A stretch of 64,000 nucleotides of DNA from Acidimicrobiaceae bacterium (lineage in GTDB: Bacteria; Actinomycetota; Acidimicrobiia; Acidimicrobiales; Aldehydirespiratoraceae): contig JAERSO010000116.1 of assembly GCA_016845585.1 (NCBI GenBank), positions 1 to 64,000 on the forward strand, written 5' to 3'. Every line of letters begins with the position of its first letter. Position 1 is the first letter of the stretch. Below the pieces are notes generated by a model. The model saw nothing but the letters and a program-made list of their open reading frames with translations. It had not been told where the DNA came from and searched no databases. This document shows positions 9,031 to 17,256 of the stretch, one piece after another. The translations under genes were made by a program, and so were the position numbers.

Positions 9031-10108
9031 TGGCCTTCTCCTCCCTGTAGGCTTCGGCCCGTCGCGCAGCAGCCTCCGGGTCGGCGCAAAGCCGTTCAAA
9101 GGCATGCAAGCTCGCGTTGTCTGGCCTGAGAATCGGCACCGCAGGCTGATCTGATCCTGAGCTTGTCAGCGCATAGATATCTGGTCCGTGCGTCGCCGCA
9201 TGTGCAACCATCTCAGCACCACCACCAACGACCACCGCAGCTAGCTGAACACCGTCCTTCCTCAAGGATGAGGCCGACTCCTCGAGCGTCGCCTCGTCCT
9301 TTGAGCTGAGAGCATCGAGACCGTCCTTGGCAGATCCTGCCTCCGCGATCGTGTTTTCGAGAATGCCCAGAATCTCATCGCTGAGTTCCTGTTCAAGGCG
9401 TTCGGCATCGCCGCCATAGTCGGCCAGGGATCGCGCTCCCCAGAGGCTCGTGCCTTCGGTGTAGCCCTCAACTACGTAGTAGACCTCGATGACGTCAACT
9501 GCCTCGAATGCCTCGAATACCTCCGCTGCAGGAACGGGATCTTCGAACGCCACTGCAACCGTCGATGCTGCAGAGTCGCGCATCGAGCCGAGCAGCTGCG
9601 CCTGTTCCATCCCACGTGCCCGGTAGTCCGCTTCGAGTGCTGCAACGCAGGCTGATACCTCCGCAGCCGACTGCGGCAAGGGCCCCGCCTCCTCTGTGCA
9701 ATGAGCGGGTGGCAATAGCCACTCACTCAGCGACTGTCGCACGGCTTCCCTGTCCGAGGTACCGAAGATGTGGGGTGCGTCCTGTCCAATGACCTCGGCG
9801 ACGCCATCCAGCGCTTCATCTGCTCCACGAGCGGATACAAGCGCTTCAGCGACGCTGTCACTGAGGTCCGGAGCAATCTCCGAGACGACCTGAGCAAGCA
9901 ACTCATCGACATCATCGTCAGACACAGGATCACAACTCAGGTCTGTCGCGCCCGCCTTTGCATCTCCTCGTTCGCCGGTGGACTGCTCCTGTCCAGTTCC
10001 GGTCTGCGCTTCCGCAGTGACTGTCGGGCTGTCTGACCCGCAGCTTGTGGCACCAAGCACAAACGCAACGAGTACGAGGGCGACGCGCCTTCCACGATGG
10101 CTATTCAC
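9023..10108 (-). CDS. Predicted lipoprotein of unknown function
   Basis: This 361-residue protein is predicted from GTG 10108, preceded by GGAGGA at good spacing. The N-terminus RRVALVLVAFVLGATSCGSD is a lipoprotein signal with lipobox ATSC. The mature chain is strongly acidic (TSDREAVRQSLSEWL, LSDEILGILENTIAEAG) and mostly predicted helical. No catalytic motif is evident. It overlaps the downstream secreted-protein gene, suggesting the two products act together at the cell surface. An upstream ATG at 10282 would add a non-signal extension and is unlikely. Confidence 0.65.
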   Translation of the reverse strand: MNSHRGRRVALVLVAFVLGATSCGSDSPTVTAEAQTGTGQEQSTGERGDAKAGATDLSCDPVSDDDVDELLAQVVSEIAPDLSDSVAEALVSARGADEALDGVAEVIGQDAPHIFGTSDREAVRQSLSEWLLPPAHCTEEAGPLPQSAAEVSACVAALEADYRARGMEQAQLLGSMRDSAASTVAVAFEDPVPAAEVFEAFEAVDVIEVYYVVEGYTEGTSLWGARSLADYGGDAERLEQELSDEILGILENTIAEAGSAKDGLDALSSKDEATLEESASSLRKDGVQLAAVVVGGGAEMVAHAATHGPDIYALTSSGSDQPAVPILRPDNASLHAFERLCADPEAAARRAEAYREEKANG

Positions 10109-10260
10109 TAGTTGATCTCCTCCGCCAGGAATCGAAACTATGTTCGGAGGAGTCTGACACCGGGCCGTCCATTGCGCAAACGCGCGCTGTGGACGACGCC
10201 GTCCACCGCGGGTTGTGGGCGCGCGGCCTATCTGGGAATCAACAGACCTATTCTCGGGGC

Positions 10261-10545
10261 GTGAGACTCCTGGCGATCGCATGCGCTGCCGTACTCGTCT
10301 TGCTCATGGTGACAATCATCGTGTTGGAGTTGCTGTTCGGTCGGGCTCGCGAACTCGCGACACGCGTCATGGCGACCATGGTTGTCGTCATCGTGTTCGC
10401 TGTGGTGTATTTCGTCCTTGGCAACCTCGAGGTGCACCCCGTGTCTTGCCCTGACCTAGGGGTGCCATTCGAGATCAGCCGCGGATACGGGGAGATCACC
10501 GAGTGCAACTACTCAAACGGCAGATCGTTACCACCTCTCGATTGA
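10261..10545 (+). CDS. Small membrane protein, two transmembrane segments
   Basis: A 94-residue frame from GTG 10261 has two hydrophobic helices (LLAIACAAVLVLLMVTIIVL and VMATMVVVIVFAVVYFVL) separated by a short charged loop. The C-terminal tail contains two cysteines (VSCPDLGVPF and ITECNYSN). The longer frame upstream lacks a good start and reads poorly. No strong ribosome binding site is visible. It is divergent from the lipoprotein gene. The function is unknown and the start uncertain. Confidence 0.45.
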   Translation: MRLLAIACAAVLVLLMVTIIVLELLFGRARELATRVMATMVVVIVFAVVYFVLGNLEVHPVSCPDLGVPFEISRGYGEITECNYSNGRSLPPLD

Positions 10546-10932
10546 GCCGGCAGACGCCACCAGCCAGTCCAGCAGCATCTGGAGCCACCAACGGATTCCT
10601 GAGCCTCGTGGGGTGGAAGGCCCCGAACGATACCGCCAACGGTGTGCCCGGGCGTAGCGACACTGAGAAGATCAAGCGCATAGGTCTGTGAGGGTGACGG
10701 TGCCATTGGTGCCACCACCACGCTGGCTGAGCTCACGCGGGATCGCGGCTGCGATCGTAGATGCGACGCCGCAAGATCTGATCTTGCCATGGTCACACCG
10801 TGGTCACAAACGGTCCCTTCTTATCGCGCTCTGCGCGACACGCCTTGAACCGACAGGCCTATGAGGCATCGGCAAGCATCTACGTGACCCCTGGCGCCGA
10901 TACCCCCTGGGCCGTAGCGCACCGCCTTAGAA
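10546..10932. other. Non-coding stretch next to the att site
   Basis: I see no convincing gene in this stretch. It holds a direct repeat of TGGTCACA (10790-10797 and 10801-10808), which could be arm-type integrase or excisionase sites because it lies about 130 bp inside the tRNA-fragment att site. That role is speculative. Confidence 0.35.
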
Positions 10933-10977
<45 letters not shown>

Positions 10978-10983
10978 CTGGAC

Positions 10984-11016
10984 AAGTAACGCTGGGGACA
11001 GACCCCAGCGTTACTT
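10984..11016. repeat. Palindromic repeat, copy 1 (14-bp stem, ACAGA loop)
   Basis: A perfect hairpin has AAGTAACGCTGGGG paired with its complement around ACAGA. It begins 6 bp after the tRNA-Arg fragment. The same unit recurs at 29938-29978, and a diverged inverted copy is at 11784-11820. The conserved apex suggests a mobile REP/MITE-like family of the kind mobilised by Y1 (RAYT-type) transposases. No transposase is in the window. Confidence 0.75.
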
Positions 11017-11096
11017 TCAGTTTTGGCCCGATTGCGTCGGTCCCATGCACGAATCCGTGTCCGGATCTGTCTGACGAGCTCCCGTACCTTCAGCCC

Positions 11097-11510
11097 ATGA
11101 ACACAATCACGATTCACGGTGTCGACTACCCGGAGCTCGAAGCGGTCCTCGCCTCAGGCGTGGACCACGGGGGCAACACGACCAAACCGTTCGTCGAGGC
11201 TGAACGCGGCTGGCCCCTACGCTGTTGCCTCGACGACTCCGAGCCCGGGGACGAGATCGCGATCATCGCGTGGCGCCCGTTCCCCTGGAAGGGCACGTAC
11301 GCCGAGACCGGTCCGGTGGTCGTTCATGCGCAACCCTGCGGCGGCCCCGCCACGGGCGACCTTCCCACTGCCCTCGACGAGCGGTCCATGACACTGCGTC
11401 CCTACGGGCACGATCAGCGAATCGCCTACCGGGCGAGACGACCCCGACCATCCCGACAGGGACCGCATCATCCGGACCGAACACTGGGGCCGCCGAGCTC
11501 GGACCGCTGA
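11097..11510 (+). pseudogene. DUF1203 protein, C-terminally truncated
   Basis: From ATG 11097 the frame reads 137 residues. The first ~105 resemble DUF1203 proteins: PLRCCLDDSEPGDEIAIIAW, FPWKGTYAETGPVVVHAQPC, and SMTLRPYGHDQRIAYRA. After about residue 107 the frame becomes low-complexity Arg/Pro text and ends. The usual DUF1203 C-terminal third is missing and is replaced, in another frame, by the end of a HIT-family protein. A deletion joining two genes best explains this. Confidence 0.6.
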
Positions 11511-11782
11511 TCAAAGCCGTGTCCGAAGCGCTTCGCGATGTCACGGGCTTTTCCAAGACCTACCTGGCCCAGTTCGCCGAGCACCCGGAACACCAACACG
11601 TCCATGTGCACGTGATCGCTCGCACCGAGGACCTCGACCCCAACCATCGGGGCCCGTTCGTGTTCGCCGAACTCGGCGCGGACGAGAACCACCGAGTGGC
11701 CGAGCCGGCAATGAACGAGCTCGTGGAGCGGCTTCGGGGCCACCGGTCACTGGTGGGCTACGGCAAGTCGACGCCTTCGTAG
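11450..11782 (+). pseudogene. HIT-family hydrolase remnant (C-terminal half)
   Basis: A frame different from the preceding DUF1203 reading carries LGPLIKAVSEALRDVTGF, KTYLAQFAEHPEHQHVHVHV and RGPFVFAELG. HVHVHV is the histidine-triad motif of the HIT nucleotide-hydrolase/transferase superfamily. The N-terminal half of the HIT fold is absent and no start codon with a ribosome binding site is seen. The fragment is fused out of frame to DUF1203 near 11440 and is bracketed with it by palindromic repeats at 10984 and 11784. Confidence 0.6.
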
Positions 11783-11783
11783 C

Positions 11784-11820
11784 AGAAAGCACATTGGGGT
11801 CTGTCCCCAGTGTGCCTTCT
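11784..11820. repeat. Palindromic repeat, copy 3 (diverged, inverted orientation)
   Basis: A 16-bp stem with one mismatch and one G-T pair surrounds the loop TCTGT, the complement of ACAGA. The apex TGGGG-TCTGT-CCCCA is shared with the repeats at 10984 and 29938, while the outer stem (AGAA-GCACA) differs. It starts just after the stop of the HIT remnant. Confidence 0.65.
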
Positions 11821-11842
11821 CAGGGGGCCTAACCTCGGCGGA

Positions 11843-12475
11843 ATGGTCCGCAAAGCGACAGCAACACTGTGGAGTGAACAGGACCGCCGCCATCCAGGCG
11901 ACCGGAAGCGCTTGTTCACGGCGGTGAGCAACGCCATCGATGCCGAGCGAGTGCTCTATCCGGGGAGCTTCGTCGACATCTCCCCGTCATTCATCTTCGA
12001 CTCTGCGGTCTATGTCGACACGGACAAGCGGGCGGCGAAGTTCTTCGCCGACGATGCGGGAATCCGCGAGATCATCGCCGAGGACGAGGATGCTCCCGAC
12101 GACCCCGACGTCACCTTCATCCACGCGGACTACACGTCCGACCTCGACCTCCCCGACGAAGACGTCGACCTCCTGGTCTCGCTCTATGCGGGCTTCGTGT
12201 CGGATCACTGCACCGACCACCTGCGCGTCGGTGGCACTCTTCTGGTGAACGGCAGCCATGGTGATGCGGCACTGGCGTCGATCGACCCCCGCTACGACTT
12301 CACCGCCGTCGTGCTGGCCCGCGCCGGCGAATACCGCGTCAGCACCGCAAACCTCGACACATACCTCGTGCCGAAGAAGTCGCTCGACATCACCGCCGAT
12401 GGCATCAAGGCGTCGGGCCGGGGCATCACGTACCGCGTGCCGGCATTCGCGTATCTGTTCACTCGCACGGAGTGA
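11843..12475 (+). CDS. Conserved hypothetical protein, methyltransferase-like fold
   Basis: This 210-residue protein starts at ATG 11843. Segments such as AERVLYPGSFVDISPSFIF, AVYVDTDKRAAKFFAD, DLPDEDVDLLVSLYAGFVSD and LRVGGTLLVNGSHGDAALAS follow the order of a Rossmann-type SAM methyltransferase: an acidic end of strand 2 (VDTD), then DLLVSL, then a GG turn. The usual glycine-rich loop is replaced by PGSFVDISPSF, so SAM binding is uncertain. It lies 28 bp upstream of the RidA-like gene and may share its transcript. Confidence 0.65.
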   Translation: MVRKATATLWSEQDRRHPGDRKRLFTAVSNAIDAERVLYPGSFVDISPSFIFDSAVYVDTDKRAAKFFADDAGIREIIAEDEDAPDDPDVTFIHADYTSDLDLPDEDVDLLVSLYAGFVSDHCTDHLRVGGTLLVNGSHGDAALASIDPRYDFTAVVLARAGEYRVSTANLDTYLVPKKSLDITADGIKASGRGITYRVPAFAYLFTRTE

Positions 12476-12503
12476 CGCGGCACCCGTGATCTACGGTGGC
12501 CCG

Positions 12504-12905
12504 ATGGCCATCGAACTCCGCAACTCCGAACTCCTCCCCGCCCCGCAGGGCTACACCCACGCATCCATCGCGGACCCCGGCAAGATCGTGCACTTCGCCG
12601 GCCAGATCGGTTCGTTCGCCGACGGCACGCTCCCCGACGGCCTCGCCGGCCAGGTCACTCAGGCATTGGCGAACGTCGTCGACGCACTCCCCGCGGGTGA
12701 TGCAGGCCCCGAGCACCTCGCCAAGCTGGTGATCTACATCGTCGGCTGGAAGGAGTCGATGCAGCGGGAATTCGTCAGTGGACTGATGGCTGCAGGAGCC
12801 AAGAACCCGTTGCCCCAAGTCCCGATCACCCTGATCGGCGTGCAGTCGCTCTACCTCGATGCGGCCCTCGTCGAGATCGAGGCCACGGCAGTCGTTCCGG
12901 CCTGA
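12504..12905 (+). CDS. RidA/YjgF-family enamine/imine deaminase-like protein
   Basis: This 133-residue protein matches the RidA length. It shows the family pattern: GYTHASIADPGKIVHFAGQIG near the N-terminus, QVTQALANVVDALPAGDAG in the middle, and LYLDAALVEIEATAVVP at the end. RidA proteins hydrolyse reactive 2-aminoacrylate-type imines. The canonical active-site Arg of RidA subfamily proteins is not obvious (the IVGWKESMQREF region holds the expected segment), so it may be one of the Rid1-7 subgroups. ATG 12504 follows the upstream stop by 28 bp. Confidence 0.85.
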   Translation: MAIELRNSELLPAPQGYTHASIADPGKIVHFAGQIGSFADGTLPDGLAGQVTQALANVVDALPAGDAGPEHLAKLVIYIVGWKESMQREFVSGLMAAGAKNPLPQVPITLIGVQSLYLDAALVEIEATAVVPA

Positions 12906-12911
12906 CCTCGT

Positions 12912-13469
12912 TCAAACGCCCCGCCCGCTGAATGCAGCCACCCGTTCAACCGGCGTGGCCATCGCCGGGGGGATCACTTCCTCTTTGAACGTGTCGCCGT
13001 CGCGAAGCTCCGGTCCGAGGGCCTGGCGGGCGAAGGCGTCGACCGCGTCGATGACACACGGGGGTACCTCGAACCGGTGACCGGTGGCGGTTGCGAGGTC
13101 CCAACCGTGCACCAGGCCGTCGAACGCAGCCAGGCGAGCAAATGTCTCTCCGTCCATGTCACCGACCGGAGCGGCGATGTCGCGCTCCATCGCGCCCGGC
13201 GATTTCACCGCGGCGAGGAGGTCGTCCATCGTCTGTCGGAATTCCTCCGCTGGGACGAGTCCGCCGGCGGCCGGCGCGGTGACCTCTGGGGGCTCGGCCC
13301 CGCGGAACAGGTGGGCGAAGGTACTGCCCAGCACGATCATGTGATCGAGCACGTCGTGCACGGTGAAGTGCGTGCACGGCGTGGCGTCGTTCAGCTGTTC
13401 GGCCTGAATCCGCTCCACCAATGCGCTGAGCGTCGGCAGGATGTAGGAACGCTGGTCTCTGGGGTCCAT
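12912..13469 (-). CDS. TIGR03086-family metal-binding protein (DinB/MDMPI fold)
   Basis: This 185-residue protein starts at ATG 13469 behind AAAGG. Features of the mycothiol-dependent maleylpyruvate isomerase/DinB-like fold are visible: HFTVHDVLDHMIVLGSTFAH early and FDGLVHGWDLATATGH late, providing spaced histidines for metal binding. The C-terminus GDTFKEEVIPPAMATPVERV AAFSGR is characteristic of TIGR03086. Members are common in Actinobacteria and are thought to act in thiol-dependent chemistry, but substrates are unknown. It is convergent with the RidA-like gene. Confidence 0.85.
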   Translation of the reverse strand: MDPRDQRSYILPTLSALVERIQAEQLNDATPCTHFTVHDVLDHMIVLGSTFAHLFRGAEPPEVTAPAAGGLVPAEEFRQTMDDLLAAVKSPGAMERDIAAPVGDMDGETFARLAAFDGLVHGWDLATATGHRFEVPPCVIDAVDAFARQALGPELRDGDTFKEEVIPPAMATPVERVAAFSGRGV

Positions 13470-13551
13470 TGCAGTGCCTTTCGGGTGGTCCGTCGCCGGC
13501 GCAGTGCCGGCGATATCCGAGAGGCGTGACAATTGATGTCACAATGCGACA

Positions 13552-15030
13552 ATGAGCCAGCTTCTCGACGCCGCTCGCGCCGCTGTTGAGGCCGGGGCAT
13601 GGGCAGATGCCGTTGAAGCGCTCGAACTCCGGGCCCAAGCCGCCTACGGCAACGGGGACTTCGAGGCCGCCATCACTGCCTGGGAGTCACTCCACGGACA
13701 CCACGCGACTCACGGCGATGCCACCGAGGCAGCCCGCACCGCGGCGATGCTGGCCATGTACCTGATGATGGACACCGGGTTGATGTCTCCCGTGCGCGGT
13801 TGACTTCGAACCGCTGAGCGTCACTTGGCATCCTCCGAAGGCGAGACCGTCGCCCACGCGGTGATCGCGATGGTCCGCACGTACGAACGGTTCATGTGCG
13901 CCGAGATGGAGTCCGCCCGCCAATGGTCCGAGTCGGCCATGGACCTCGGCGACCGGCTGGGGGTGACGCCCGCGGTCGTCATCGGACGTGTCGCCAACGC
14001 CCGCATCAGGATCTTCACCGGCGAGGTCGAGGAAGGCCTCGACCAACTCGACGACATCGCCGCGCTGCTGATGAGCGGCGGGGCCGACCCGCTGACCACC
14101 GGCATGATGCTGTGTGAGCTCATCTGCGCGGCCCAGGGTCTGGCCATGTACGACCGAACCGGCGAATGGACCGACGTCATGGACCGCTGGCGGCACGGCT
14201 CGGCGATCGGAGGGATCAATGGCCGCTGCCGCGTCCACCGCGCCGAAAGGCTGCGCCTGACCGGACCGTGTGATGCCGCCGAAGAGGAGGCTCTCGGAGC
14301 GTGCGACGATCTCCGACCATGGATGCGGCGGAAGTTCGGATGGCCCCTCGCCGAGCTCGGCAACATCCGCCTGGGCCGAGATCGGTGCACCATTCGAAAC
14401 CGCCAAGGCGCGCCTGGTACTGGCCGAGGCGCACGCCGGAACGGGCAACGCGAGCGCTGCCGATCTCGAGCGTTCGACGGCAGCACGGAGCTTCGAGAGT
14501 TTCGGTGCCTCCCGTTGGGCCGCCAGAGCCGCCACACTCCGCGACCTCAAGGGATTCCGCTACATCGAACGAATGCTCACCGACCCGGACCGCGAGTTCC
14601 ACGTCCTGGACCTGGTTGCAGTTGAGCAGGGCACGCTGCCCACCGTCGGCTATGTCGATGCAGACGCAGCCGCCGGGACGACACTCGATGGCCAGGGGCT
14701 CTCGGCCCTCGACGAGCAAGCCAAGGCGGCCTATCGCCAACGACTCATCGAGGTCGACCAGGACATCGATGACGCCGATGCCGCAAACGACATCGGCCGC
14801 CGTGAGCTGGCCCGGCGCGACCGCGAGTTCCTGCTCGCGGAGTTGGGCCGATCCGTCGGCAGCGACGCCGAACGCGCCCGCACCGCCGTGGCGCGCTCCC
14901 TGCGCTACGCCCTCGAACGGCCGAACAGCATCACGCTTCCGCCGCCGCCCACATCCGCCGCGGCCTGGGGACGGGTACCTACTGCCGCTACACGACAGAC
15001 CCGGCGCTCCCGATCAACTGGCAGAACTGA
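13552..15030 (+). pseudogene. LuxR/TPR-type regulator or ATPase C-terminal region, decayed
   Basis: Homologous text continues through three lesions. It starts MSQLLDAARAAVEAGAWADA (TPR-like). It is stopped by TGA 13801 after LMSPVRG, where related proteins have Trp. It resumes in the same frame (MVRTYERFMCAEMESARQWS, INGRCRVHRAERLRLTGPCD, EFGWPL-like ELGNIRL). Near 14375 a deletion joins GNIRL directly to WAEIGAPFETAKARLVLAEA in a different frame. The last part (EFHVLDLVAVE, LARRDREFLLAELGR, RSLRYALERP) shifts frame again near 14940 and ends GTGTYCRYTTDPALPINWQN. The family is a large actinobacterial TPR/LuxR-associated one. No functional product is expected. Confidence 0.75.
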
Positions 15031-15106
15031 CCCCTGGCCCGGCCGACGTCGGGACTCCGGATTCTCGGAGCGAGGTCACCGGAGCGCCATGTGGCAACAT
15101 TGCCGG

Positions 15107-16267
15107 ATGCCCGCACCGCTCATGGACCGCTATCCGGCCATCGCCGATCTCGAGAAGCGTGCGAAGCGTCGCATCCCGACCTTCTCGTGGGAGTACCTGG
15201 CATCGGGGACGGGCACCGAGGGCACGTTGCGCGCCAACATCGACGCGATGGCGGCCGTGCGGCTCCGTCCACAGCTCCTCAAGGGTCTTCTCGAGCCGGT
15301 CACGACGACGACCCTCTTCGGCGTTGAATACGCCGCTCCGATCGGGATCGCACCGATCGGACTCAGCGGCCTGATCTGGCCTGGAGCGGACCTCGCGTTC
15401 GCCGAGGTCGCCGTGGAGAAGAACATCCCCCACACGCTCAGCACGGTCGGCACGGGGAAGGTCGAGGAGGTCGGCCCCGCCACGCAGGGCCGGGGCTGGT
15501 TTCAGCTGTACTCCCCGCGCGACACCGACCTGCGCGACAAGCTCCTCGATCGGGTCGCCCAGTCCGGATTCACGACGCTGGTGATCACCGCCGACGTGCC
15601 GATCGCCAGTCGTCGCGAGCGGCAACGGCGTGCTCGCGTGCGCGTCCCTCCCAAGATCGGCCCGGCCCTGATCACCCAGAGCATCCTGCGCCCCGCCTGG
15701 GCGATGGGCGTGTTGCGCAACGGCCTCCCCCGGTTCCGAACCCTCGAGGAGTACGTCGATCGATCGACCATGAAGATGACCGCCGGCTTCGTCGGTGCTT
15801 CGCTCGGGGGCACCCTCGGCTGGGAGTACCTGGCCGAGGTCCGCGAGCGCTGGGACGGACCGATCGTCGTGAAGGGGATCCTCGACGCCGACGATGCCGC
15901 CCGATGTCTCGACACGGGGGCCGACGCCGTCCAGGTCTCGAACCACGGTGGCCGCCAGCTCGACGGTTCCATCACCGCCATCGACGCGCTGCCCGACATC
16001 GTCGATCGGATCGGTGGCCGCGCCCCGGTGCTGTTCGATTCGGGTGTGCGTGACGGGCTCGATGTCGCCCGGGCGATAGCCCTCGGTGCCGACTTCGTTT
16101 TCTGCGGACGGGCGTTCATGTTCGGATTGGCCGGCCTCGGCCCGATCGGCGCGGCCCACGCCTATGACATCCTCCACGAGGGCCTCGTGAACGTGATGCA
16201 TCAAACGGGATGTCGCCGACTCGACGAGTTGGGCGACCGTCTGGTCCAGGAGTCGCCCACGGCGTAG
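15107..16267 (+). CDS. FMN-dependent alpha-hydroxy-acid dehydrogenase (L-lactate dehydrogenase type)
   Basis: This 386-residue protein is full length for the family. FMN-binding and catalytic motifs are present in order: PIGIAPIGLSGLIWPGADLA, FQLYSPRD, LVITADVPI, IVVKGILDADDA (catalytic Lys), VQVSNHGGRQLDG (active-site His and Arg) and FDSGVRDGLDVARAIALGAD with CGRAFMFG. Such enzymes oxidise L-lactate, glycolate or mandelate to 2-oxo acids. The substrate cannot be told from sequence alone. The next gene, a 2OG-Fe(II) oxygenase, starts 9 bp later, and an esterase and hydratase follow, so this heads a likely four-gene operon. Confidence 0.9.
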   Translation: MPAPLMDRYPAIADLEKRAKRRIPTFSWEYLASGTGTEGTLRANIDAMAAVRLRPQLLKGLLEPVTTTTLFGVEYAAPIGIAPIGLSGLIWPGADLAFAEVAVEKNIPHTLSTVGTGKVEEVGPATQGRGWFQLYSPRDTDLRDKLLDRVAQSGFTTLVITADVPIASRRERQRRARVRVPPKIGPALITQSILRPAWAMGVLRNGLPRFRTLEEYVDRSTMKMTAGFVGASLGGTLGWEYLAEVRERWDGPIVVKGILDADDAARCLDTGADAVQVSNHGGRQLDGSITAIDALPDIVDRIGGRAPVLFDSGVRDGLDVARAIALGADFVFCGRAFMFGLAGLGPIGAAHAYDILHEGLVNVMHQTGCRRLDELGDRLVQESPTA

Positions 16268-16276
16268 CGTCGCCGG

Positions 16277-17230
16277 ATGGATCTCGTCCCCACTGTCGAC
16301 ATCGGCGATCCGAGCACCACCGACCTGCGGGAGTTGGACCGCGCCGCGAGCGATCACGGTTTCTTCCTGCTCTCGGGACACGGCCTCGACGACATGATCG
16401 ATCGCACGTGGGAGATCTCGCGTCGATTCTTCGCGACCGACGAGAGCGTGAAAGGTCCGATTCGCCGGTCCGAGAAACACGCGCTGGGGTATCACGATCG
16501 CGAGCTGACCAAGCGCCGCCGCGACAACAAGGAGGTCTTCGACTACATCGATCCGCTGATCGGCGACCCCCGGGGACTCAACCAGTGGCCGTCGGAGCCC
16601 GCGGAGCTCCACGCACAACTCATCGAGTTCTTCGACGAATTCGCAGCACTGGCGGAACGAACCGTTGGGCTCATCGCCCAAGCGCTCGGCGCTCCCGCAA
16701 CGAGCGGCGACGAGCTGACCATCGACCGCGCGTCCAGCTCGGTCAGGCTCAACCACTACCCCATCGACGATCCCGTGCCGGTCGACGAGCGCGACGATCT
16801 CGCACCCCTCGGGGAGACCGCTCTGGGCCATCACACCGACCCCGGCGTGCTAACCCTGCTGCTCCAAGACGAGACCGGCGGGCTCCAAGCAAACTCACCG
16901 GAACACGGCTGGATCGACGTGCCCCCGCGGGCCGGCACAATCGTGGTCAACCTCGCCGACGCGATGCAGGTCTGGACCAACGATCGCTACCGAGCGGCGG
17001 TCCATCGCGTCGTCCCGATGACAATGAGCAATCGCTACAGCATCCCCTTCTTCGCCAACCCTCCCCGCAACACACGACTCGCGCCGATTCCCGATCTCGC
17101 CGACTCCGAACCCAGGTATCGCGAGTTCGGATGGCGAGAACTGATCGAAGGTCGTGTCGCCGACAACTACACCGACGCCGGCGCCGAAGACATCCAGATC
17201 AGCGATTTCGCGATGCCCCAGCCCGCCTGA
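16277..17230 (+). CDS. Isopenicillin N synthase-like 2-oxoglutarate/Fe(II) oxygenase
   Basis: This 317-residue protein has an N-terminal DIOX_N region (VPTVDIGDPSTTDLRELDRA, ASDHGFFLLSGHG) and a C-terminal jelly roll. Iron ligands are HTD in LGHHTDPGVLTLLLQDETGG and the distal His in VHRVVPMTMSNRYSIPFF, followed by RYS, the 2-oxoglutarate-binding R-x-S. This is the non-heme oxygenase family of IPNS, ACC oxidase and gibberellin oxidases. The bacterial subgroup substrates are mostly unknown. It sits 9 bp after the hydroxy-acid dehydrogenase and 26 bp before the esterase, suggesting a shared catabolic or tailoring pathway. Confidence 0.9.
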   Translation: MDLVPTVDIGDPSTTDLRELDRAASDHGFFLLSGHGLDDMIDRTWEISRRFFATDESVKGPIRRSEKHALGYHDRELTKRRRDNKEVFDYIDPLIGDPRGLNQWPSEPAELHAQLIEFFDEFAALAERTVGLIAQALGAPATSGDELTIDRASSSVRLNHYPIDDPVPVDERDDLAPLGETALGHHTDPGVLTLLLQDETGGLQANSPEHGWIDVPPRAGTIVVNLADAMQVWTNDRYRAAVHRVVPMTMSNRYSIPFFANPPRNTRLAPIPDLADSEPRYREFGWRELIEGRVADNYTDAGAEDIQISDFAMPQPA

Positions 17231-17256
17231 TCACGGCTGAACGACAAGGACAACTC

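Noticed and set aside
15014-16834. A 606-residue reverse frame
   Set aside because: It is antisense to the hydroxy-acid dehydrogenase and 2OG oxygenase genes.
16210-17256. N-terminal extension of the esterase frame to 852 residues
   Set aside because: The extension overlaps the 2OG oxygenase in another frame and is Arg/Pro-rich noise; ATG 17257 has a good ribosome binding site.
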